This document shows positions 18,636 through 27,936 of a stretch of DNA of 64,000 bases, one piece after another. The DNA comes from Phycisphaerae bacterium (GTDB lineage Bacteria; Planctomycetota; Phycisphaerae; Sedimentisphaerales; Anaerobacaceae), in assembly GCA_021736645.1 (NCBI GenBank), contig JAIPFM010000096.1:20351-84350 (forward strand). Reading direction: 5' to 3'. Under the pieces are notes generated by a model. The model had not been told where the DNA came from and did not search any database. It saw nothing but the letters and a program-made list of their open reading frames with translations. Made by a program: the position numbers and the translations under genes. How positions within the stretch are numbered: the stretch's first letter is position 1; each line of letters opens with the position of its first letter.

Positions 18636-21600
18636 ATGTCACCACGATATTTTCACAGGCTTACAGGGCTGCTTTGCGCAGCGGTCTCGATCCTTTGTGC
18701 GGGAAGCACGGCTTCGGCCCAATATACTGACTGGCAGCATCAGGGTTCCATGACAATCCTGACCACGCCCGAGGGGGCGGACCTGCCTGCGTCGGCCATG
18801 GAAGAGAACTTTCCCCTGCTGGTCCGGCTGCACAAGGATTTCTTTGACTTCACCCAGGCCAGGCCAGACGGCCGGGACATTCGTTTTTCAACGCCTGCAG
18901 GCGAGGCACTGCCCTATCAGATCGAGCAGTGGGACGCGCGCAAGGGCACGGCGATCCTCTGGGTGAGAATCCCATTGATCAGGGGAAACGAGCGTCAGAC
19001 ACTGACCATGCACTGGGGCAATCCTGATTCGCAGAGACCCTCCGACGGCAAATCGGTCTTCAACCGATCCAACGGCCACCTGGCAGTCTGGCACATGAAC
19101 GGTCCGGTGACTGATGACGAGATGGGCACGATCCGTTCCAGGGACACGGGCACCACTGCCGCGCCAGGCATGATCGGCGAGGCCAGATATTTCCCAGGGG
19201 AAAAGGGCGTGTTCTGCGGCGAGGACATTACGACATTCCCCACGGGCAGTGCACCGCACTCCACCTCCGTGTGGTTTCGGGGGGACAGGCAGAACTGCAG
19301 AGTCCTGTCCTGGGGCAAGGAGGTCAGACAGGGCAAGGTGCAGATGTGGTACAACAGTCCGTCCATGATCCGAATGGATTGCTACTTCTCCGACGCCGAT
19401 GTCCGGAGCCGTCCTTCAATTCCTCTGAACCAGTGGACCCACGTGGTCCACACCTACCAGACAGGCGAGTCGCGACTCTATATCAACGGCGTCCTCGATA
19501 CAGAGGCCAGGACCGGGGCCGCGACACTGAACATAGAGCGTCCGGCCAGGATGTGGATCGGCGGCTGGTACAACAACTATGATTTCGTCGGCGATATCGA
19601 CGAGGTTCGCATCTCGGGCGTGACACGCTCACCGGACTGGATCAAGCTCGAGTACGAAAACCAGAAGACCCTGCACACGCTCGTCGGACCCCTGGTGAAT
19701 CCGGGCAAGGTCCTGTCAATCTCCCCTGCCGCACTGACGGTCTCGGAAGGCGAGTCCGCAACCCTCGTGGCCCAGATTGGCGGCGTTCAAAAACTCTATT
19801 GGATTCTCAAGCGCGGCGCAGCCGAGACTGTGGTCGCCGTGGATCAGCGATCCTACACATTCGATGCCGGCAGGGTCAGCGGCGATACCTCGGGCATCCT
19901 GCAACTCAAGGCGGTGACTCCCGACGGTATTCGCACCCGGGACGTCACACTCAAGATCACCGAAGCGATTCCGGATCCGGTGGTCACCCTCGAGGCGCCT
20001 GAGCAGTGGGACGGGCGCAAGACCATCGAGGTTGTCCCGCAAATCACCAATGTTCAGGCCATGCAGGATGCCGGCGCAGGGGAGCTGACGTACGACTGGG
20101 ACGTCTCGGGCATGGCCGTCATTCAGGAGACCGCACCTGGCAAACTGATCCTCACACGCGCACAGAACAGCGGCCAGATAACCGTGACACTCTCAGTGTC
20201 AAACGGCGGTGAGCCGGTCACGACCGCCACCGATGTCGCCGTTCAGGAACCGGACACAGACGCGTGGATCCCCCGGGTGCCCGGCAACTTTGAAATGCCG
20301 GTGGAGGGCCAGTTCTATGCACGCGACGACAGCGGCGAAGGCACCCTGGTCTGCAGGGGCACCTTACAGGAGAAGGCTGAGAAGGTCTTCCTGCGGGTCT
20401 TTATGGACGGGACAAAGTATGCGGAGGAAGATGGCACGCCAGGCAAGGACGGGGCCTACGCCTTCGCCGTCAAGCTCGCGCCGGCCCTGGTTAAATACCG
20501 AATCGAATTCGGGATACGAACCGGGGATGTGGAGACAGTGCTGCATCGGGCGGGTGATATTGTTTGTGGTGACGCCTACATGATCGAAGGCCAATCCAAT
20601 GCCCTGGCAACCGACACGGGCGAGCCATCTCCGCGTGTGAAGAACGAATGGGTGCGCAGCTACGGACGGGCGCAGTTTTACAGGGCTGGCGAACGGGAGA
20701 ACCTCTGGTGCAAGCCGGTATGGAAAGCCGAGAAGGACCACCTGGCGGAATTGGGATGGTGGGGCATGGAACTGGCCAATCGACTGGTGGCCAGCCAGCA
20801 GGTTCCCATCTTCATCATCAATGGCGCACGCGGAGGCACCAGGATCGACCAGCACCAGCGCAACGACGAGAATCCGACGGATCTCGATACGATTTACGGG
20901 CAACTGCTCTGGAGGGTGCAGCAGGCTCGCTTGACCCACGGGATCCGGGCCGTCATCTGGCATCAGGGGGAAAATGATCAGGGCGCAGCAGGACCCGACG
21001 GCGACTACGGTTGGAAGACATACCAGCGCTACTTCGTTGAAATGTCTGCGGACTGGAAACGGGATTTTCCCAATGTCACCCGATACTACGTGTTCCAGAT
21101 CTGGCCGAACGCCTGCTCCATGGGCGCCGGGCACGGGGACATGCTGCGGGAAAAGCAGCGTTCCCTGGCGCATTTGTATTCCAATATGGTGATTCTCTCC
21201 ACGCTGGGCATCCGGCCCGGCGGATCCTGTCACTACCCCCTTGAAGGGTGGAGTGTCTTCGCACAGCGCATCCATCTTTTGCTGGAGCGAGATTTTTACG
21301 GCCGGGAAGTCGACGGGCCGATCACCGCGCCGAATCTTGTCCGGGCGTATTATGGGGACGCAGACAGGCGATCGATCGCCCTGGTATTCGATCAGGGCGT
21401 GGTGTGGCATGATGCGCTGGCCAGCCAATTCTATTTGGACGACACTGAAGGGGGCGTGGTTGGCGGAAAGGCGACAGGCAACGTCCTGACCCTGACGTTA
21501 AAAGGGCCCCGCGATTTCGAACGCATCACCTATCTGAAGGAGATGGCCTGGAACCAAAACAATCTCCTCCTTGGCCAAAACGACATGGCGGCCCTGACAT

Positions 21601-21641
21601 TCTGCAATGTTTTGATCCAGCCCTCGCAGCGAATCCCTTGA
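18636..21641 (+). CDS. Large secreted DUF2341-LamG-SASA acetylesterase
   Basis: A signal peptide ends near TASAQ (about residue 31). Residues 45-150 match the DUF2341 type (FPLLVRLHKDFFDF, GKSVFNRSNGHLAVWHMNG). Residues 155-345 form a LamG/concanavalin-like domain (HSTSVWFRGD, TRLYINGVLDT-like strand, GDIDEVRISGVTRS). Ig-like sandwiches follow. From about 630 it is a SASA (sialate O-acetylesterase-type, CE20-like) hydrolase: YMIEGQSNA with Ser654 as nucleophile, and VIWHQGENDQG. The family removes O-acetyl esters from sugars; whether the sugar here is sialic acid cannot be told. The LamG part probably binds the polymer. It is 1001 residues long, with AAGGGG upstream of the ATG. Confidence 0.88.
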   Translation: MSPRYFHRLTGLLCAAVSILCAGSTASAQYTDWQHQGSMTILTTPEGADLPASAMEENFPLLVRLHKDFFDFTQARPDGRDIRFSTPAGEALPYQIEQWDARKGTAILWVRIPLIRGNERQTLTMHWGNPDSQRPSDGKSVFNRSNGHLAVWHMNGPVTDDEMGTIRSRDTGTTAAPGMIGEARYFPGEKGVFCGEDITTFPTGSAPHSTSVWFRGDRQNCRVLSWGKEVRQGKVQMWYNSPSMIRMDCYFSDADVRSRPSIPLNQWTHVVHTYQTGESRLYINGVLDTEARTGAATLNIERPARMWIGGWYNNYDFVGDIDEVRISGVTRSPDWIKLEYENQKTLHTLVGPLVNPGKVLSISPAALTVSEGESATLVAQIGGVQKLYWILKRGAAETVVAVDQRSYTFDAGRVSGDTSGILQLKAVTPDGIRTRDVTLKITEAIPDPVVTLEAPEQWDGRKTIEVVPQITNVQAMQDAGAGELTYDWDVSGMAVIQETAPGKLILTRAQNSGQITVTLSVSNGGEPVTTATDVAVQEPDTDAWIPRVPGNFEMPVEGQFYARDDSGEGTLVCRGTLQEKAEKVFLRVFMDGTKYAEEDGTPGKDGAYAFAVKLAPALVKYRIEFGIRTGDVETVLHRAGDIVCGDAYMIEGQSNALATDTGEPSPRVKNEWVRSYGRAQFYRAGERENLWCKPVWKAEKDHLAELGWWGMELANRLVASQQVPIFIINGARGGTRIDQHQRNDENPTDLDTIYGQLLWRVQQARLTHGIRAVIWHQGENDQGAAGPDGDYGWKTYQRYFVEMSADWKRDFPNVTRYYVFQIWPNACSMGAGHGDMLREKQRSLAHLYSNMVILSTLGIRPGGSCHYPLEGWSVFAQRIHLLLERDFYGREVDGPITAPNLVRAYYGDADRRSIALVFDQGVVWHDALASQFYLDDTEGGVVGGKATGNVLTLTLKGPRDFERITYLKEMAWNQNNLLLGQNDMAALTFCNVLIQPSQRIP

Positions 21642-21708
21642 CGGATGCGGCCACGACAGCCAAGTGAACCAGGAAGGTACCCTGTCCTCAAATTGGAGGT
21701 AACACAGC

Positions 21709-23118
21709 ATGAGACATGTAGAACCAGAAACCATCCAAAGAAGAGATTTCCTCAAGCTGGCTGCTGCAGGCACAGGCGCTCTGATCGCAGGCTCCGGGGG
21801 CTGTCTGAAATATCCGATGAGACCTGCAAGCCGAGGACCGCTCGATGGCAAACGAATCCTGACATTCAGTTCCGTGATCCGCGTAAATCAAATAGAGGTG
21901 ACTCGCACGCGCAACGCCGGCTTTGACGAGTATGACCGCCACACCCCGGAAAACATCAAGGCGCTGCGTCAGGCCCTGGCCGACGGCTGGCCCGACGCAC
22001 GCATGACATGGGCCATGAGCTGGCAGGCCCTTCACGATCAGCGTGATCATTATCGAGAGGCGCGTCGTCTGGTGCGTCAGTTCCATGACCAGTACAGCGA
22101 TGATGTCACCTTTATCCCTGGGGCCTATTTTTCCAACATGTACAACACGCGCGAACAGGTCAACCGGGACATTCATGAAGGCCTGGAACGGGTCGGCCAG
22201 ATCATGGGGGGAGGATTCCGCTCGAAGAGTCTGATCGCAGGGTTTCTCTCTTCAGCCAATCAGCAATACCTGGCGGAGCAGGAAGACATTCATGTGTGTC
22301 AGGGGAATATCTGGAGTCAGTTCGCCATTGACAACGGGGACGGGGATGGATCCATCTGCTATCCCTACTACCCCTCCAGAGAACATTTCTGCAAACCGGC
22401 CCAGAACCGGACGGATTTTGTGGATTGTGTCAACCTGGACGGCTGGACCATTGATTTTCTCTGCGGCATGCGCGAAGGCCTCAAGGGCGGCAACGGCAAG
22501 GACGCCTATAACAGTCGCATGGGTGTCGGCCCCATAGAGACCATCGGCTGGCATGGACCGGAAAAAGGACTCGAGCAAATGACCGAGTGTACGGCCATGC
22601 ATTTTGACCGGGGCTTTGACCTGAATCGCTGGGCCTGGGTCACCAACATCTGGGAAATCTCACTGGTCCCCCAGGTGGGGCATCTCGATGTGCTGACCCG
22701 GTGGGTGGAGAATATTCGCACGCGATGGCCCGAGGCTGAATGCCCTGTACTGGGTGACTTTGGGACAATGTGGCGCAGGCACTATAGAAACAATGACAAC
22801 TTGAACTATCGTTTTGTGGAACGAGGTACAGGCATTGGCGGCAGTCATGCCAACCTGGAGATTCGCTGGTTCATGAACAAGCAGTTCCGCCTGGCCCTGC
22901 TGCGCGACTGGCAGAGGAATACGCAGGAGAAGGTCATTGATTTTACGCGCTATGACATCGCGGCCGAGGAACCCCAGGACCTGAATCGCAACTGGTCACT
23001 CTTGGGACAGATCAACCAGAAGCAGACGCGTGCACAAGACACACCGGTCCTGTTGTCAGAACTGCCCGCCGAGGACCAGCGTATCATCTATACAAGATAC
23101 AAAGAACTGAGGACTTAG
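21709..23118 (+). CDS. Tat-exported lipoprotein, possible DUF3863/DUF3864-like enzyme
   Basis: The N-terminus IQRRDFLKLAAAGTGALIAG is a twin-arginine signal, and GSGGC directly after it looks like a lipobox, so the protein is probably folded before export and anchored by a lipid on Cys31 or so. The remaining 435 residues contain aromatic-rich segments (GAYFSNMYNTREQVNRDI, GIWSQFAID-like NIWSQFAIDNGDGDGS, VLGDFGTMWRRHYRNN) reminiscent of the DUF3863/DUF3864 proteins of Bacteroides, whose barrel resembles polysaccharide deacetylases. I recall this family from memory and cannot verify it. GGAGG lies 9 bases upstream. It is followed 25 bases later by the M64 peptidase gene. Confidence 0.7.
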   Translation: MRHVEPETIQRRDFLKLAAAGTGALIAGSGGCLKYPMRPASRGPLDGKRILTFSSVIRVNQIEVTRTRNAGFDEYDRHTPENIKALRQALADGWPDARMTWAMSWQALHDQRDHYREARRLVRQFHDQYSDDVTFIPGAYFSNMYNTREQVNRDIHEGLERVGQIMGGGFRSKSLIAGFLSSANQQYLAEQEDIHVCQGNIWSQFAIDNGDGDGSICYPYYPSREHFCKPAQNRTDFVDCVNLDGWTIDFLCGMREGLKGGNGKDAYNSRMGVGPIETIGWHGPEKGLEQMTECTAMHFDRGFDLNRWAWVTNIWEISLVPQVGHLDVLTRWVENIRTRWPEAECPVLGDFGTMWRRHYRNNDNLNYRFVERGTGIGGSHANLEIRWFMNKQFRLALLRDWQRNTQEKVIDFTRYDIAAEEPQDLNRNWSLLGQINQKQTRAQDTPVLLSELPAEDQRIIYTRYKELRT

Positions 23119-23143
23119 ACTATCGTGGACAGGAGAACTCACT

Positions 23144-24427
23144 ATGAAACCCATCGTTGTTTTGATTTTTGTCATGCTGCTTGCGCCCCTGGCTTCGATA
23201 CAGGCCATTGAGTTCGCCGATCATTTTGAAGATGCGACCCTGCGCATTGATTATTTCCACACGGCCCATGCCACCTGCGATGAGATCGCCCTTGATGAGA
23301 TGACCCTCAGCGACACCTGGGCGGGCAATCCGGAGAACTCGCTGGCACCCACGGAGAACGGGCGATACGCGATCAAGGTGGTTGACATTGCCTCCAACAA
23401 ACTCCTCTACAGTCGGCACTACCTGGACATCGTGTTTGAATACAAGGGCGAAACGCCGGCCAAAGAGGGACAAAAACGAACCTACCATCAAAGCGCATTG
23501 ATTCCCTGTCCCAGGCAGCCGGTGCGGTTCACCATCGAATGCCGTGACACGAACCACACGCTGCATCCAGTGTTCAGCCGGATCATCGATCCCAATGACC
23601 GAGCCATCAAGAGGGAAGCGGCGTCGCGCGCAGACAGGGTCTTTGCCATGGTCAAGAATGGACATCCCCATGACTGCGTGGACCTGGTCTTTGTGGCTGA
23701 AGGCTATCGAACAGAGGAGTTCGGCAAGTTCAAGACAGATTCGCAACGGTTTGTCGATTACCTGTTCACGCTTGAGCCCTTTGCCTCGATGAAAGATCGG
23801 TTCAATATTCACGGCGTGTTTCGCGCGTCTGCGCAGAGCGGCGTGGACTATCCGGCCGAACGCCGGTACAGGAACACCGTGGTCGATGCCTCGTACGACA
23901 CATTCGGGTCCGGCGCCTACGTGACGGTGTTCGACAACAAGACCCTGCGGGACATTGCCGGCAAGATCCCTTACGACCATGTCATCGTGCTGGCCAACAC
24001 GGACAAGTACGGGGGCAGCGGTTTCTACAACAGCTACACGCTGTTTACCTCGGACAACGAACGCAGTGAGGAGATCTTCACGCATGAATTCGGCCACGGC
24101 TTTGCCGGCCTGGCAGATGAGTACATCGCCGAATCCTACTTCGACGTTTACTACACGCGCGGCGTGGAGCCCCTGGAGCCCAATATCACAGCGTATCTCA
24201 ATTCAAAGTACGTCAAGTGGGCCCACCTGCTGACACCGAATGTGCCCCTGCCCACGCCGGCCGTGGAAGAAAACGACGGGTTGGTCGGCCTGTTCGAGGG
24301 TGCCGGTTACACCAAGACCGGTATGTACCGGTCCTGCCTGCACTGCGTCATGGGCGCAGGCGGACTGCCCTTCTGCGCAGCCTGCCAGGACGCGATAGAA
24401 AACGTGATCGAGTTCTACAGCCGGTAA
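23144..24427 (+). CDS. Secreted M64-family zinc metallopeptidase
   Basis: A signal peptide (ending IQA, about residue 20) precedes the M64 N-terminal beta domain (FEDATLRIDYFHTAHA). The catalytic domain contains VDLVFVAEGY and the zinc signature HEFGHGFAGLADEY, with His314, Glu315 and His318. M64 is the IgA-peptidase/gut-mucin-peptidase family; the actual substrate here is unknown. The protein is 427 residues, normal for the family. It is the intact paralogue of the pseudogene at 4910-5717. AGGAG is 9 bases before the ATG. A peptidase next to sulfatases and acetylesterases fits attack on a glycoprotein or proteoglycan-like polymer; that is inference. Confidence 0.92.
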   Translation: MKPIVVLIFVMLLAPLASIQAIEFADHFEDATLRIDYFHTAHATCDEIALDEMTLSDTWAGNPENSLAPTENGRYAIKVVDIASNKLLYSRHYLDIVFEYKGETPAKEGQKRTYHQSALIPCPRQPVRFTIECRDTNHTLHPVFSRIIDPNDRAIKREAASRADRVFAMVKNGHPHDCVDLVFVAEGYRTEEFGKFKTDSQRFVDYLFTLEPFASMKDRFNIHGVFRASAQSGVDYPAERRYRNTVVDASYDTFGSGAYVTVFDNKTLRDIAGKIPYDHVIVLANTDKYGGSGFYNSYTLFTSDNERSEEIFTHEFGHGFAGLADEYIAESYFDVYYTRGVEPLEPNITAYLNSKYVKWAHLLTPNVPLPTPAVEENDGLVGLFEGAGYTKTGMYRSCLHCVMGAGGLPFCAACQDAIENVIEFYSR

Positions 24428-24660
24428 AACGGTGTCACAGTGAGGCAGTGTGACGGTAAGACAGGAAGAAGCCCAAACCTGGTGATTGGATACTGGAAAT
24501 TGAGTGTTGGTTATTCGTTCTCCGGACAGATTTGAATATCCAATATCCAACACGGAATTTCCAATGATGAAGTGATGTGGAAGAAAGAAGGATAAGAGTT
24601 CCCGGCGTTATCTCAGACTCTGGACTCGGGACTCTGGACTGCAGCGCAGCGACTACGTAG
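24428..24660. repeat. Non-coding segment with imperfect inverted and direct repeats
   Basis: The segment holds several simple structures. GTCACA...TGTGAC at 24434-24453 is a short palindrome. An imperfect inverted repeat pairs 24495-24516 with 24534-24562 (GGAAATT, GTGTTGG and ATTC blocks conserved, about 7 extra bases in the right arm). The 11-mer GACTCTGGACT occurs at 24616-24626 and again at 24630-24640. No coding sequence is seen. The style (short degenerate TGACGG, TCCAATATCC and GCAGCGCAGCG words) resembles intergenic repeat debris and is echoed at 25892-26059 on the other side of the next gene. Confidence 0.5.
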
Positions 24661-24676
24661 ATGAAAGGATACTGCC

Positions 24677-25891
24677 TTGAAGAAGCATCGATTCATGAAG
24701 ATTGCCAGTCTGTGTCTCTTTTATATGGTGATGACGCCGTTGGCTTTGCCGCAGTCAGAGGCGCAGTTGAGCCGGTGGCTGCGGCGTTTTCCGGTGGCGG
24801 ACACCAACGGGGATGGGAAGCTGACCATCGAGGAGGCCAGGGCGTTCATGGCGTCCCGCAGAGGGGGCACCGACCGACAGGGCCCGCCGACCGAGTTCCG
24901 TGTGGATCCCGGCTGGAGCGAGGCCCGATTCCCGGATCATGCGGTTTGTTACATGACACCCGCAGAGATTCAGGCCCTCTATCGCAAGGTGTTTCCTGAG
25001 GATCTGCAACCGGTCTTTCAGGTCCCGCGTCCGGCAAAGGCCCTGCGAATCGTGGGCACGGGCCACAGCTTCATGGCACCGGGGTACGGGACATTCCCCG
25101 TGATCTGTCAGGCCGCGGGATTCGAGCAGCCTCTCCGGACCCATACCGGCGGCGGCATGACTGGCAGCGCACGCTTCAAATGGGAACAGGAGAATGGCAT
25201 ATTCGAGTTTGCGGACAAGCCACAGCCCAAGCTGCTGGCGGCCATTGCCACGGGCCAGTGGGATGCCATGATGTGGGGGCCCTACTACGGGGATCGCCCC
25301 GAATTCTACGTCTGCTGGATCGACTTCTGTCTGAAGTACAATCCCAACATGGAGTTCTTTCTCAGTGATGCCTGGCCGCAGTTGGGTCAATTGGATCCTT
25401 CGCCCCAGAGCGAAGCCGAACTGAGTGTGGAGGCCTTCATTAAATTGGGAAGGGAAAAACATGCCTCCACCGAGAAACTGATCGCAGCCCTGGATCAGAA
25501 ATACCCTGGCAAGGTGCACATCATGCCCACCTCTGCTGCGCTGGTCCTCGCCGTGCAGGCCTACTACGAGGGCAAGCTGCCAGGCATTGAGGGCATCAAC
25601 CGTTCGTTGAGCCATAAGACCTACAGCATCTGGCAAGACCAACTAGGCCACCTCGGCCCGGGCTTCGAGCGGCTGGAGGGGTATGTGTTCTATGCCACTG
25701 TCTACAAACGGTCGCCGGCCCTGATTGAGGGTGACATCCCCTTCAAACCCGTCGTGGACAAGCAGCTCGGTGTACTGAATCCTCCCAACCGTGCCGTGGA
25801 CAGGCTTTTCCGCCGCATCGCCTGGCAAGCCGTGACGGGCAATCCACTGTCCGATGTCACCGATCGCAACGGAGACGGCATTGGAGATTGA
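24677..25891 (+). CDS. Secreted protein with EF-hand loop and possible SGNH-type hydrolase core
   Basis: A signal peptide (about 1-24) is followed by DTNGDGKLTIEEA (42-54), a complete EF-hand/dockerin-like calcium loop. The C-terminus ends in DRNGDGIGD, a second calcium-type loop. The core has GTGHSFMAPGYG and THTGGGMTGSARF, which look like blocks I and II of an SGNH esterase, and WDAMMWGPYYG as a possible third block; this call is tentative. A TTG start at 24677 is used because AAAGGA lies 7 bases upstream and the N-terminus then reads MKKHRF; an ATG at 24695 is the alternative. The gene is flanked on both sides by non-coding repeat debris. It is 404 residues long. Confidence 0.75.
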   Translation: MKKHRFMKIASLCLFYMVMTPLALPQSEAQLSRWLRRFPVADTNGDGKLTIEEARAFMASRRGGTDRQGPPTEFRVDPGWSEARFPDHAVCYMTPAEIQALYRKVFPEDLQPVFQVPRPAKALRIVGTGHSFMAPGYGTFPVICQAAGFEQPLRTHTGGGMTGSARFKWEQENGIFEFADKPQPKLLAAIATGQWDAMMWGPYYGDRPEFYVCWIDFCLKYNPNMEFFLSDAWPQLGQLDPSPQSEAELSVEAFIKLGREKHASTEKLIAALDQKYPGKVHIMPTSAALVLAVQAYYEGKLPGIEGINRSLSHKTYSIWQDQLGHLGPGFERLEGYVFYATVYKRSPALIEGDIPFKPVVDKQLGVLNPPNRAVDRLFRRIAWQAVTGNPLSDVTDRNGDGIGD

Positions 25892-26059
25892 GGGCGCGGG
25901 AAGACGAGACGCATGACGGTGTGCCCGTGTTGCGGTGTGACTCTGATACGGTTAGACCGCTCCGCTGCGTGAAGCAGGAGAGACCGGCCGCGCAGCGTGT
26001 GCCGAATGGCTTGAAACTTGTTACGTCACACTTGAAACTGGACCGCAGCGAGGTCCTCG
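25892..26059. repeat. Intergenic repeat debris between convergent genes
   Basis: The 168 bases between two convergent genes contain the direct repeat CTTGAAACT at 26010-26018 and 26031-26039. GC-rich words (CCGCTCCGCTGCG, GCGCAGCG) resemble those at 24640-24655. No rho-independent terminator with a U-tract is evident. Confidence 0.4.
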
Positions 26060-27646
26060 TCAGTCGTTCCAGTGCGCATCGATGATTGTTTGAATGTGCG
26101 GGTACTTCGCATCCGTTTCATTGAGCTCTTGCCTGAGCAACCTGAGCTTTGCTTTCAGTTCTTTGACTGTTTCAGCGTACTCGGACCTGCCGTACAGGTT
26201 GTTCATTTCGTGAGGGTCTTCTTTGATATCATAGAGTTCCCATCCCGGAGGGGTGACGATATCTGCCTGGGAGCCCCAGTAATCCGTTCGTGGAGGATCT
26301 TCATAGTCCACGCCATAGAAGAAGATCAGTTTGTACTGATGGGTTCTGATGCCAAAATGTGCAGGGTTGCCCAGGTTGTGGGCCATGTGCATCCAATACC
26401 TGTAATAGGTCGCGTCCCGCCACGGCTGTTCTTTGTTTCCAAGCAATGTCTGTTTGAAGCTCCTCCCCTGCATGTATTCAGGCACCCGGCCTCCTGCCAT
26501 GTCAATGAGGGTCGGAGCAAAATCTGTATTGTTGATCAGCAGGTCGCATCGACTTCCCTTGGCTATGAACCCGGGGCCATGAGCGATGAAGGGCATTCTC
26601 ATGCCTTCTTCATACATCCAACGCTTGTCAAAGAAATCATGCTCCCCAAGAAAATAGCCCTGATCACCGGTGTAGATGATGAGGGTATTTTCGTAAATGC
26701 CTTCTTCCTTCAGATACTCGACGAGTCTCTGGACATTGTCATCCACCCCCTTGACACAACGAAGATATCTCTTGAGGAACGTCTGATAGACCGCGCGGGT
26801 GTAGTCCGGCTCCGGCAGCGATTCATCAATACCAAGTCTTTTGCCCAAACCCCAGGTGTTGCACCGCTTGGAGACCGACGCCCCAATGGTGTGGATCAGG
26901 CTGTCATTTATCCCCCGGGTGGCTAGGGATCCGAATCCTCGTGCCGGCTGATCGTACAAATTATCCGGCTCCGGAATTGTCGTGTCCTCAAGGTAACTGT
27001 CGTATCGCTTCGCATTGGAGAATAAATCGTGAGGCGCTTTGAAATGATGCATCAGGAAGAAGGGTTTTGTTTTGTCCCTGTGTTTCAGCCAGTCAATACT
27101 GAGGTCCGTGATCACATCCGAGGAGTGCCCGACGTGCTTTGTCGTATTGCGCGGCCAGGCTCCACGGGTGCAATCCCTGGTCACGGGATTATGATACTGA
27201 CCCTGTCCGGGGAGTACATTGTAATAGTCAAAGGCGGCAGGCTCTTCTTTCAGATGCCATTTGCCGATCATCGCCGTGAGGTACCCGGCCTGCTTCATCT
27301 CACGAGGAAGAAACTGCTTCTCCGGAGAAATCCTGCCGTCGAGATCCAGAACCCCGTTGGTCTGGGGATATTGCCCGGTGATGATGGACGCACGACTCGG
27401 CGTGCAAATGGAATTGTTGCAGAATACACTGTCAAAGATCATCCCTGCTTTGGCCAGCCTGTCAATATTTGGAGTGGGGTTGAGGGACGCCAGCCTTGAT
27501 CTGTAACTACCGAATGCCTGAGTGGTATGGTCATCGGACATGATAAACAGGATGTTGGGCTTGACCTCCCTGGACAGACCGGCGCAAGCAGGCAATAATA
27601 CGGATAACACCCATGATGCAAGCATTAGACCTTTTCTTGAACTCAT
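26060..27646 (-). CDS. Exported Cys-type sulfatase (S1 family)
   Basis: This third sulfatase is 528 residues long. The N-terminus MSSRKGLMLASWVLSVLLPA followed by CAG could be a lipoprotein signal (LPAC) or an ordinary signal peptide. NILFIMSDDHTTQAFGSY holds the metal-binding Asp pair, CTPSR (Cys81) is the formylglycine site, GKWHLKEE and GDQGYFLGEHDFFDKRW are conserved active-site segments. The sequence type differs from the sulfatases at 1646 and 3205 and resembles the DDH subgroup (iduronate/N-sulfoglucosamine-like in general layout). The substrate is unknown. GGGGAG upstream of the ATG supports the start. It is divergent from the SASA pair, and a promoter lies at 27751-27778. Confidence 0.95.
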   Translation of the reverse strand: MSSRKGLMLASWVLSVLLPACAGLSREVKPNILFIMSDDHTTQAFGSYRSRLASLNPTPNIDRLAKAGMIFDSVFCNNSICTPSRASIITGQYPQTNGVLDLDGRISPEKQFLPREMKQAGYLTAMIGKWHLKEEPAAFDYYNVLPGQGQYHNPVTRDCTRGAWPRNTTKHVGHSSDVITDLSIDWLKHRDKTKPFFLMHHFKAPHDLFSNAKRYDSYLEDTTIPEPDNLYDQPARGFGSLATRGINDSLIHTIGASVSKRCNTWGLGKRLGIDESLPEPDYTRAVYQTFLKRYLRCVKGVDDNVQRLVEYLKEEGIYENTLIIYTGDQGYFLGEHDFFDKRWMYEEGMRMPFIAHGPGFIAKGSRCDLLINNTDFAPTLIDMAGGRVPEYMQGRSFKQTLLGNKEQPWRDATYYRYWMHMAHNLGNPAHFGIRTHQYKLIFFYGVDYEDPPRTDYWGSQADIVTPPGWELYDIKEDPHEMNNLYGRSEYAETVKELKAKLRLLRQELNETDAKYPHIQTIIDAHWND

Positions 27647-27750
27647 ATGAATTGACTCCCCACAAAGTAAGCCACCGGTTCAACCTGTACGGCATCCCAG
27701 TCTCCTCTGCCGCGATCTGTGAAATCACCCATCAAAGAGGGTTGAACCAG

Positions 27751-27778
27751 ATTATACCCCATCTGTCAAATCCTGCAA
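27751..27778 (-). promoter_or_regulatory. Sigma-70-like promoter of the sulfatase gene
   Basis: On the minus strand TTGCAG (27773-27778) and TATAAT (27751-27756) are separated by 16 bases, 104 bases before the ATG at 27646. Confidence 0.5.
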
Positions 27779-27836
27779 GGACTTCCATTGTGTTTGAGCC
27801 GCAAGTAGAAAATGTTTGCATCTGGGCAATGCTTTG

Positions 27837-27866
27837 TTGATCCCACCCCTGCCAACAGCCTATACT
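27837..27866 (+). promoter_or_regulatory. Sigma-70-like promoter of the SASA esterase pair
   Basis: TTGATC (27837-27842) and TATACT (27861-27866) are separated by 18 bases, 70 bases before the ATG at 27937. Together with the leftward promoter at 27751-27778 it makes the 290-base gap a divergent control region. Confidence 0.45.
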
Positions 27867-27936
27867 GGAGTCCGCTCCAAAACTGGGGGGCATCCCCGGT
27901 TGGAGAAGCCTGTGACCTATCAAGAGGAAGAAACAG

